Of a stretch of 64,000 bases of DNA, positions 53,011-59,420 are shown piece by piece. The DNA lies in the NCBI GenBank assembly GCA_963737445.1, contig CAVTSO010000015.1:447714-511713 (forward strand), given 5' to 3'. Numbering within the stretch: position 1 is the stretch's first letter; each line of letters opens with the position of its first letter. A program made the position numbers and the translations under genes. The notes beneath the pieces are model-generated. The model was not told where the DNA came from. It did not search any database and saw nothing but the letters and a program-made list of their open reading frames with translations. Source of the stretch: JAICYJ01 sp963737445. Its GTDB lineage: Bacteria; Actinomycetota; Thermoleophilia; Gaiellales; JAICJC01.

Positions 53011-53459
53011 TCGTCCACACCACCGTGAACGGAGTCGTGGTCGAGCAAGAGGTCGAGCCGAGGCTGTTACTGTCGGACTTCCTGCGCCACACCCTCGGGC
53101 TGACCGGCACGCACGTCGGATGTGAGCACGGAGTCTGCGGAGCCTGCAACGTGCTGCTGGACGGCCGCTCGGTCCGGGCCTGCCTGCTATTCGCTGTTCA
53201 GGTGGACGGGCACGCGGTGACCACCGTCGAGGGACTCGGTGGGCCGGGCGCACCTCACCCTGTCCAGACCGCCTTCATCGAACACGGCGCGCTGCAGTGC
53301 GGCTTTTGCACGCCCGGATTTCTGGTCTCGCTCGCCGAGTTGTTGCCCGAGCTGGAGGGCCTCGAAGAGGCCGAATTGCGTGAGGCTCTGTCCGGCAACG
53401 TCTGCCGGTGTACCGGGTACCAAGCGATTGTCGCGGCCGCCCGAGGAACCGCGTCGTGA
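53007..53459 (+). CDS. Molybdenum hydroxylase [2Fe-2S] small subunit (CoxS-type)
   Basis: A 150-residue two-cluster protein. The plant-type ferredoxin site is HVGCEHGVCGACNVLLDGRS plus the later Cys of VRACLL. The second cluster is CGFCTPGFLVSLAELL and GNVCRCTGYQAIVAA. Both four-Cys sets are complete. Together with the FAD and molybdenum subunits it forms the usual (LMS)2 enzyme. GTG at 53007 overlaps the medium subunit's TGA, and its own stop overlaps the large subunit's GTG (GTGA). Confidence 0.95.
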   Translation: MIVHTTVNGVVVEQEVEPRLLLSDFLRHTLGLTGTHVGCEHGVCGACNVLLDGRSVRACLLFAVQVDGHAVTTVEGLGGPGAPHPVQTAFIEHGALQCGFCTPGFLVSLAELLPELEGLEEAELREALSGNVCRCTGYQAIVAAARGTAS

Positions 53460-55792
53460 CGGACGATCCGCGGGCTATCCGCCTGCTACAGGCACCGAGG
53501 CTCGTCCACGGCCAGGGCCGATACCTGGACGACCTCCCCGACGACGGTGCCGTGTACGCCGTGTTCGTTCGGAGCACACGCCCTCATGCGATCATCAAGG
53601 CGGTAGACGCGTCGGCCGCCCTGGCGGTCGCTGGGGTGCTCGGGGTGTACACGCAGAGCGACCTCGAGAGCTGGGGTGTACGCCGCTTGCCGGTGGGATG
53701 GTGCGTTCCCGGCCAGCGCGTCATCGACAACCCGTTGCTCGCTGACCAACGTGTGCGGTTCGTCGGTGAGCCGATCGCAGCGGTTCTCGCCGCGAATCCC
53801 TACGTCGCCGAGGATGCCGCCTCGCAGATCGAGGTCGACTATGAGGCGCTTCCCGCCGTCGCGCGAGCCGACCGCGCCCTCGATGAGGGTTGCACGTTGC
53901 TGTACCCAGAGTGGGGTGACAACGTGCTGGCAAGCGTCCTCGTCGGTGAGGGCGACACGGACGGCGCCTTCAGCCAAGCGGAGCACGTCGTTGCCGCCTG
54001 CTTCCACGTCGGCCGTTCCACGGGCATGCCGATCGAGACCAGGGGCGCGCTGGCGCGCTTCGACTCCAACTCGAGGTTGCTCGAACTGCATGCGTCGATC
54101 CAGGCGGCACACCACGCTCGCATGGACTTGGCCGAGGTGTTGGATATCCCCGAGAACGCGATCCGTGTGATCGCGCCCGACGTTGGCGGCAGCTTCGGCG
54201 TCAAGGATCATCTCTCGGCGGAGGAGGCAGTCGTCTGCGCGCTGACGCATCGCACGGGCCACACGGTGAAGTGGGTGGAGGACCGCGTCGAGCATCTCGC
54301 CGCCTGTGTTCACAGCCGTGAGCAGCTGTATCAGGTCGAGCTCGCCGCCGATGCGGCAGGCAAGGTGCTGGGCCTTCGCGGCAGGCTGTTGTTCGACGCC
54401 GGAGCCACGAGCGGCAACCATGGCATCGGCACCGCGCTCTATGCAGCGTCCACGCTGCCCGGCCCCTACACCGTGGGCGCGTATCGGCTGCAGGTGCTCG
54501 GCGTGGTCACCAACAAGACACCAAGCGCCGCCTACCGAGGGTACGGCGGTCCCGAGGCCGCGTTCGTGATCGAGGGGCTGATGGACGAGCTGGCAAGGAC
54601 GCTCGGTACAGACGCCGTGGAGATACGGCGCCGAAACCTGATCCCGGCGGATGCCTTTCCCTATGCCAGTGCGGGCGGCCTGACCTACGATCGCGCCGAC
54701 CACCACCGTGCGCTCGATCGCGCCCTGGACATGGCCGGCGACGCGCCCGGTCGCCCGCGCGATACAACAGCAGATGGTTGGCGACGCGGCGTCGGCGTGG
54801 CCTGCATCATCCAGCGGGGCGGGTTCGGCCCATCTCGTGCCGCTGTCCAGGCCGGGATGCGCTTCGGCGGGTTCGAGACAGTGCAGATCCGGATGGACGC
54901 TACCGGCAAGGCGACGGTCTATACGGGACTTTCGACACAGGGACAGGGCATCGATACAGCTATCGCCCAGATCTGCGCCTCCCAGCTCGGAGTCGACCCC
55001 GAGCGTGACGTGACCGTCGTCTGTGGCGATACCGCCATCACTCCCTTCAGCCCGGTGGGAGCGATCGCAAGCCGCGGTGTTGCGGTCGGCGGAAGTGCCG
55101 CGTTCCACGCAGCCGGTGTTCTGCGCGAGAAGCTCCTGGCGGCCGCCGCGGACCTCCTCGAGGCCTCCCCCGCTGACCTGGAGCTCGTCCAGGGTACGGC
55201 ACAGGTGCGAGGGAGTCCCGACCTACGTGTGCCGATACCGCGGCTGGCGCGGGCACTCCAGACCGGCGAGATCATCCCAGCCGGCAGTACGCCCGGCCTC
55301 GAGGCGATCGCCACGTACGAACCGCCTGACGAGACCACGTCCTACGCGACCCACGTGGCGGTCGTTGACGTTCACGCCGCCACCGGTCGGGTGACTGTTG
55401 TGCGCTACGTCGCCGTCACCGACTGCGGCGTGCTCATCAATCCCCGCACGGTCGCCGGCCAGATCATCGGTGCGGTGATCCAAGGCGTCGGCGGCGCGCT
55501 CCTTGAGGAGCTTGTCTATGACGATGACGGTGAGTTTCTTAGTCCTACCTTGGCCCAGTACCACCTGCCAACGACCGCCGACGTACCGCCGATCACACTC
55601 GAAATGATCGAGACGCCGACCCCGCTCACGCCCACAGGGGCCCGAGGCGTAGGCGAGATTGGCATCAACGGGCCGGGCGCGGCCATCGCAGGCGCGGTGG
55701 CAGACGCGCTCGGTCCCGAGCGTCCTGCACCGCGGAAGCTGCCGCTGACACCTCCGCGAGTCTGGGCTCTTGCCCAGGGAGTGAGGGGATGA
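53456..55792 (+). CDS. Molybdenum hydroxylase large subunit (CoxL/XdhB-type)
   Basis: A 778-residue molybdenum-binding subunit. Cofactor landmarks: VIAPDVGGSFGVKDHLSAEE, KTPSAAYRGYGGPEAAFVIE, GLSTQGQGIDTAIAQICAS, AIASRGVAVGGSAAFHAAG and ARGVGEIGINGPGAAIAGAV, the last with the base Glu. The loop AYRGYGG differs from the AYxCSFR loop of form I CO dehydrogenases, so this is not a CO dehydrogenase but an organic-substrate hydroxylase. Such enzymes use water to hydroxylate a heterocycle or aldehyde. It is the last gene of the operon. Substrate not known; caffeine, nicotinate and similar rings are known for the family. Confidence 0.9.
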   Translation: MTDDPRAIRLLQAPRLVHGQGRYLDDLPDDGAVYAVFVRSTRPHAIIKAVDASAALAVAGVLGVYTQSDLESWGVRRLPVGWCVPGQRVIDNPLLADQRVRFVGEPIAAVLAANPYVAEDAASQIEVDYEALPAVARADRALDEGCTLLYPEWGDNVLASVLVGEGDTDGAFSQAEHVVAACFHVGRSTGMPIETRGALARFDSNSRLLELHASIQAAHHARMDLAEVLDIPENAIRVIAPDVGGSFGVKDHLSAEEAVVCALTHRTGHTVKWVEDRVEHLAACVHSREQLYQVELAADAAGKVLGLRGRLLFDAGATSGNHGIGTALYAASTLPGPYTVGAYRLQVLGVVTNKTPSAAYRGYGGPEAAFVIEGLMDELARTLGTDAVEIRRRNLIPADAFPYASAGGLTYDRADHHRALDRALDMAGDAPGRPRDTTADGWRRGVGVACIIQRGGFGPSRAAVQAGMRFGGFETVQIRMDATGKATVYTGLSTQGQGIDTAIAQICASQLGVDPERDVTVVCGDTAITPFSPVGAIASRGVAVGGSAAFHAAGVLREKLLAAAADLLEASPADLELVQGTAQVRGSPDLRVPIPRLARALQTGEIIPAGSTPGLEAIATYEPPDETTSYATHVAVVDVHAATGRVTVVRYVAVTDCGVLINPRTVAGQIIGAVIQGVGGALLEELVYDDDGEFLSPTLAQYHLPTTADVPPITLEMIETPTPLTPTGARGVGEIGINGPGAAIAGAVADALGPERPAPRKLPLTPPRVWALAQGVRG

Positions 55793-55980
55793 AAGATCGC
55801 CCCAGGTGAGTCACGGCGCGGCCCGGGTTCGTTTGATCACGGGGCGAAGCGGGCAGCGAGGCCAGCACGTCGAGCAAGTCCGCGTCACCGCGCCGGCTCT
55901 GGATGAACGGCTCTAGGGCGCACGTGGGGGTATCGTCGCGGCCCTTTCACCGAGATACCGCCTTACGATACGCTCGCGGC

Positions 55981-56373
55981 GTGTTCGCGCTGCCACTAGA
56001 GCATCCGGCCCGAGGGATTCGCGTTGGCTCGATCGTCATACGCTGTACCCGCTTTGACGAGATGCGCATTTTCTGGCAGGCGGCGCTGGACTATATGCCG
56101 CGGGAAGCGCCACGGGACGGCTGGGTCGTCCTTACCGATCCGGCCGGATCCGGCCCCAACCTCTCGCTCGAGCGGGTCGACACGTCGATCGCTCCGACAC
56201 CCGACGAGCTGAGCGCGATCCACCTCGACCTCTACACCGACGACCAGAAGGGCGAGGTGGAGCGACTCGTTGCTCTCGGCGCGACTCGCTACGCACACGA
56301 GGCACCGGACGACGCCGACTTCGTCGTCCTCGTCGACCCGGACGGGTACCGATTCTGCGTGGTGCAGAAGTAA
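55981..56373 (+). CDS. VOC/glyoxalase-like protein
   Basis: A 130-residue protein with the vicinal-oxygen-chelate pattern: IRVGSIVIRCTRFDEMRIFW, then AGSGPNLSLERVDTSI, SAIHLDLYTDDQKGEVERLV and the C-terminal metal/substrate segment FVVLVDPDGYRFCVVQK. The Glyoxalase_6-like group includes many proteins of unknown role, some in antibiotic resistance or aromatic metabolism. I use the GTG at 55981, where conservation begins; the frame is open back to 55903. It follows the Mo-hydroxylase operon by 188 bp and may be independent. Confidence 0.75.
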   Translation: MFALPLEHPARGIRVGSIVIRCTRFDEMRIFWQAALDYMPREAPRDGWVVLTDPAGSGPNLSLERVDTSIAPTPDELSAIHLDLYTDDQKGEVERLVALGATRYAHEAPDDADFVVLVDPDGYRFCVVQK

Positions 56374-56529
56374 CCGACTGAGTTCAACCGGGCACGCGCC
56401 CGTCCGCGTATGCCGGCGTCGACCTGGCCGCACTGTGCGTCCGCCACTGACCGCTGAAAGACGGTTCATGGGCGATGCCTTGGCGATCAAACAGCGGCTG
56501 GGCCGCCACAGGCAATCGCGCCGCCCAGG

Positions 56530-56706
56530 ATGATCGACGGCGCGAGCCGAAACGCGACGGTGGTCGCCGAGACTGACGTGATCGCGCTGAAGCTGACGCG
56601 GCAGCCCTTCCTCGACCTGCTGGACGCCGAGCCCACCGTGTGCCGTGCGCTGGTCGAACCGCTGGTCGCGCGCATCCGCGCAATCGAAGCGCGATTGCCC
56701 GCCTGA
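56530..56706 (+). pseudogene. Stump of a cyclic nucleotide-binding-domain protein gene
   Basis: An open frame of 58 codons reads MIDGASRNATVVAETDVIAL, KLTRQPFLDLLDAEPTVCRA and LVEPLVARIRAIEARLPA. This corresponds to the last beta strands and C-helix of a CRP/cNMP-binding domain (the RxATVxAxxD strand). The first half with the phosphate-binding cassette is missing, and the upstream sequence to 56374 shows nothing clear. Either a relic or a gene broken by a larger deletion. Confidence 0.45.
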
Positions 56707-56917
56707 CTGCAGCGCACTCCACCCCAGACCGGCAAGTCCTCGTTGCAACTGCAACCAACATTTACAAACGCGGCTGCCCCCGCACCGTATGGTCCCGGGT
56801 GGACACAAGCGCTGCCCCATCTTCAGCCCCGATGGGCAGCCCGTCCAAGACTCGAGGCCTCGCCGGGCGCCACGGGAGCGACCGGCGGGCCTCCCAAAGT
56901 CAGCAGGGAGGCACATC

Positions 56918-57217
56918 ATGCACGCACGTGTCAGCACCTACCAGGCAAGCGATCCGGAAGGCCTGATGGAAGGATTCAGGAGCGTGTCTGACTCGCTCGA
57001 AGCCACCGATGGGTTCTCGCACGCCTACCTCATGGTTGACCGCGACAGCGGCAAAGCGATGTCGATCACGATCTGGGACAGCGAAGCCGCTTTGATGACC
57101 AGCGTCAGCCAAGCGGACGAGCTGCGCAAGCGAGCCACCCAGCCCAGCGCAACCACCATCGAGTCCGTCCAGCACTACGAGATCCCGGTGATGGTCGGGA
57201 CTCCGGCTCGTGCCTAA
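56918..57217 (+). CDS. ABM-like (antibiotic biosynthesis monooxygenase-fold) protein
   Basis: A 99-residue protein. MHARVSTYQASDPEGLMEGF, the helix and strand FSHAYLMVDRDSGKAMSITI and WDSEAALMTSVSQADELRKR, and the final strand SVQHYEIPVM match the dimeric alpha-beta-barrel of ABM-type proteins. GGGAGG precedes the ATG at 56918 by 6 bases. Such small proteins can be monooxygenases, but many only bind small molecules. No clear operon partner. Confidence 0.65.
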   Translation: MHARVSTYQASDPEGLMEGFRSVSDSLEATDGFSHAYLMVDRDSGKAMSITIWDSEAALMTSVSQADELRKRATQPSATTIESVQHYEIPVMVGTPARA

Positions 57218-57247
57218 GGGTTGGACGCAACATGGACGCAAACCGCG

Positions 57248-57649
57248 CTACTGCATCGCTGCGAGCAAAGCGTCGCACGACTGCTCGCAACGGCGGCAAG
57301 TAGCGGCGCAGATACGGCAGTGCTCGTGGTGGTGGGCGTGCCGCTGGCACTCATCTCCGCTGGCATGGCACGCTGCGGCGCAGGCCTCGACGGTCGCGCG
57401 GACGACGCCGAAATCGGGCTCCGTCTGGCGCGTCACCACGCGGCCCGCCGCGTCGCACAGATCGGCGCAGTCAAGACACAGGCGAATGCAACGGATCATG
57501 TCTCGGACGTCCTCCTCGGCGAGACACGCGTCGGCGCAAGCAGTGCACGTGGCGGCGCAGTCGACGCAGTCGTCAACGCAGCGAGCAAGCGCCTCGCGAT
57601 CGGTGCTGGTTGGGTGTGGATGCGTCGCGATGACCTCTCGAACACTCAC
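57248..57649 (-). CDS. Four-helix-bundle copper-binding protein (DUF326)
   Basis: A 133-residue Cys-rich protein. ALARCVDDCVDCAATCTACA, ACLAEEDVRDMIRCIRLCLD, CADLCDAAG, EACAAACHASGDECQRHAHH, HHEHCRICAATCRRCEQSCD spread about seventeen Cys and several His along four helices, the DUF326/copper-storage (Csp-like) arrangement. Copper storage or detoxification is inferred from the family. The GTG at 57649 has GGAAGGGG upstream, and I prefer it to the longer in-frame start. It points the same way as the SRPBCC/MarR genes but is separated by 117 bp. Confidence 0.85.
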   Translation of the reverse strand: MSVREVIATHPHPTSTDREALARCVDDCVDCAATCTACADACLAEEDVRDMIRCIRLCLDCADLCDAAGRVVTRQTEPDFGVVRATVEACAAACHASGDECQRHAHHHEHCRICAATCRRCEQSCDALLAAMQ

Positions 57650-57766
57650 GTCGACCCCTTCCTCGAAGCGCGACGACAGCGTACCGCGTCGGGCGCCTGC
57701 TGTCAGCCCGGCCAGTTGCAACGAGCAGCTTGCCGGTGCGGGTGGAGTGGTCGTGTCAGGCTGCCG

Positions 57767-58162
57767 TCAGGCCGGCAGGAAACGCTCGTCGAGGTTGTCG
57801 AACTCGCGCAGCAGCGAGGCGTATTGGCGTTCGAACTGTTCGGCCGGCTGCCCGGGGGCCTGGAACATGGTGAAGGTGAATGCGCAGCCTCCTGACGGCG
57901 TGTCGACGACGCGGGTGGGGAAGCACGCGAGCGCGTCGGTTGAGGGCCCCGCGAGCATGTCGATGACGCCGGAGCCGGCATCCGAGCGGAACTCGACGAA
58001 GAACTCGCCGAGGCCGTTGAGAATCTTGTGGCGGCCGTCCACGATCTTCAGTTCTCGTGCGAACTCGGTCGCCCACTCGGGCAGCTTCTCGACGTCCGCC
58101 AAGAAGGCGAACACTTCCTGCTTGGGTGCCGCAAATGTGCGCGTGACGGTGTGGTGTCTCAT
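57767..58162 (-). CDS. SRPBCC-family protein
   Basis: A 131-residue protein with the START/SRPBCC pattern: HHTVTRTFAAPKQEVFAFLA, DVEKLPEWATEFARELKIVD, then the strands GLGEFFVEFRSDAGSGVIDM, GGCAFTFTMFQAPG and the C-terminal helix QFERQYASLLREFDNLDERF. This fold holds a hydrophobic ligand in a cavity; some members are polyketide cyclases. The ATG at 58162 overlaps the MarR stop (ATGA), so it is the regulated partner of that gene. Ligand unknown. Confidence 0.8.
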   Translation of the reverse strand: MRHHTVTRTFAAPKQEVFAFLADVEKLPEWATEFARELKIVDGRHKILNGLGEFFVEFRSDAGSGVIDMLAGPSTDALACFPTRVVDTPSGGCAFTFTMFQAPGQPAEQFERQYASLLREFDNLDERFLPA

Positions 58163-58578
58163 TGCCCGATCCACTCCTTTAGGTCGTGCTTGACTGCGTC
58201 CAGGTGATCCCTGCCGAGGCGTTGTTCGGCCAGCGCCGACAGATCGGCGAGCGTGCGCTCCACCACCGGCTCGAACCGTCTCGCCCGCTCGGTGAGCACG
58301 ATCCGCCACGCCCGTGCGTCGGTCGGATCGGTCTCGCGACGAACGAGCTGCTCGCGCTCGAGCACCCGGACCATCGTGGTCATCGTCTGCTTGCTCAGCC
58401 GTGAACGGCGAGCCAGTTCCCCCATCCGCAGCCCGTCCTCCTCGTAGAGCGGGACGAGCAGCGAGCCATAGCTTGGGCGGATGTCGGGCCAGCCGGCCGC
58501 GCTGAACCGGTCGCGCAGGAGCTCGTTCCAGCGCTGGGTAGCCTTGGCGAGCAGGAATCCGAAGTCATCTCGATCCAT
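58159..58578 (-). CDS. MarR family transcriptional regulator
   Basis: A 139-residue regulator of normal MarR size. LYEEDGLRMGELARRSRLSK and QTMTTMVRVLEREQLVRRET form the winged helix-turn-helix, with DPTDARAWRIVLTERARRFE as the wing, and long flanking helices make the dimer. A palindromic operator sits just upstream of its start (58583-58598), implying autoregulation. The overlapping SRPBCC gene is its first target. Effector unknown. Confidence 0.9.
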   Translation of the reverse strand: MDRDDFGFLLAKATQRWNELLRDRFSAAGWPDIRPSYGSLLVPLYEEDGLRMGELARRSRLSKQTMTTMVRVLEREQLVRRETDPTDARAWRIVLTERARRFEPVVERTLADLSALAEQRLGRDHLDAVKHDLKEWIGQ

Positions 58579-58582
58579 ATTT

Positions 58583-58598
58583 AGTCTTATATCAGACT
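58583..58598. promoter_or_regulatory. MarR operator palindrome over the promoter
   Basis: AGTCTTATATCAGACT has arms AGTCT and AGACT around TATATC, in an AT-rich island that stands out from the surrounding GC-rich DNA. It ends 5 bases from the MarR ATG. A repressor bound here would block the MarR-SRPBCC operon, and possibly the divergent gene at 58646. Basis is symmetry, place and family habit. Confidence 0.7.
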
Positions 58599-58692
58599 TC
58601 TTGCCGCCCCGACACCACGCATCCGCGGAGCGCTACCATCGACTCGTGAGTCGCCGCATTCCGGAGGCGGACGTGGTTGCCGAGCGCGCGTT

Positions 58693-59271
58693 GTGTTGGC
58701 GGCGTCAGACGAACGTCAACTCGGCGTCAGGCTGCTGGGCGGTGTTGCCGTACGGCTCCACGCTGAGCCGGGCCTGCATCCCGCGTTCGGGCGGACGTAC
58801 AAGGACATCGACGTAGTCGCACCGAGGCGGTCGGCGCGGGAAGTGGGCAGGCTCCTGCTCGAGCTCGGATATGAGCCGAACCAGACCTTCAACGCCATGA
58901 ACGGAAATCGTCGGCAGCTGTTCTACGACGTCCCCAACGAGCGGCAACTCGACATCTTCATCGACGACTTCGAGATGTGTCATGCGATTCCGCTGTCCGA
59001 TCGTCTGATTGTCGACCGGATCTCGATCCCGCTTGCAGAGCTGCCGCTGACCAAGCTCCAGGTGTTCGAGCTGAATGAGAAGGATCGTCGTGACGCTCTC
59101 GCGATCCTGCATCATCACGAGATCGAGGATCACCCACGACATCTACTTCGTCAACAACTCGACATCGCTCTGGTACATGCTCGGCCTCTACGTTCGAGCC
59201 ATCGTGGTGTACGTCGCGTCCCGCGTGATCCGGCGCCGCGAGGGCATCGATCTCGACCGCATCAACGCTGA
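58693..59271 (+). CDS. Nucleotidyltransferase-family protein, both ends altered
   Basis: The central part is clear: DERQLGVRLLGGVAVRLHAE, GRTYKDIDVVAPRRSAREVG, ELGYEPNQTFNAMNGNRRQL, QLDIFIDDFEMCHAIPLSDR and LAELPLTKLQVFELNEKDRR, with the acidic pairs of a minimal nucleotidyltransferase fold. Upstream the likely N-terminus (GTG at 58646: MSRRIPEADVVAERAL) is one frame off, so a single-base slip near 58693 is suspected. After HHHEIEDHP the usual C-terminus is replaced by unrelated out-of-frame sequence, so the gene is probably truncated. Nucleotide target unknown. Confidence 0.6.
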   Translation: MLAASDERQLGVRLLGGVAVRLHAEPGLHPAFGRTYKDIDVVAPRRSAREVGRLLLELGYEPNQTFNAMNGNRRQLFYDVPNERQLDIFIDDFEMCHAIPLSDRLIVDRISIPLAELPLTKLQVFELNEKDRRDALAILHHHEIEDHPRHLLRQQLDIALVHARPLRSSHRGVRRVPRDPAPRGHRSRPHQR

Positions 59272-59287
59272 GATTCCGGTCGAATAA
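59120..59287 (+). pseudogene. Possible C-terminal fragment of a sugar transferase gene
   Basis: In another frame from the nucleotidyltransferase, a segment reads THDIYFVNNSTSLWYMLGLY, VRAIVVYVASRVIRRREGID and LDRINAEIPVE, then TAA. The DxYFVxNxSLWxxLxLxVR pattern resembles the end of exopolysaccharide sugar transferases (WcaJ-like). There is no start and no catalytic part. It may be the junction of an old deletion joining two genes. Assignment is tentative. Confidence 0.35.
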
Positions 59288-59420
59288 GGCGCACCGGCCG
59301 GCCATTCCTGGACGCGATTCCCACCACGTCACTGGAGAACCCCCGGACCCAGCTCAACCACGCCGAGAACAGCGAACCCTCTAAGACTCGAACCGTTGCG
59401 CGCATGATCACGTGCCCACC

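Noticed and set aside
53486..55108. Minus-strand frame of 540 codons in the Mo-hydroxylase gene
   Set aside because: Antisense of a gene with intact cofactor motifs; no family signal of its own.
53456..55792. Carbon monoxide dehydrogenase
   Set aside because: The large subunit lacks the form I loop AYxCSFR and has AYRGYGG instead, so CO oxidation is not supported.
55793..55980. Minus-strand fragment resembling a protein C-terminus (LLDVLASLPASP)
   Set aside because: Too short and unrecognised; not separable from chance in GC-rich DNA.
59370..59410. tRNA-like T-arm sequence (GGTTCGAGTC on the minus strand)
   Set aside because: No matching acceptor, D-arm or anticodon arm could be found around it.
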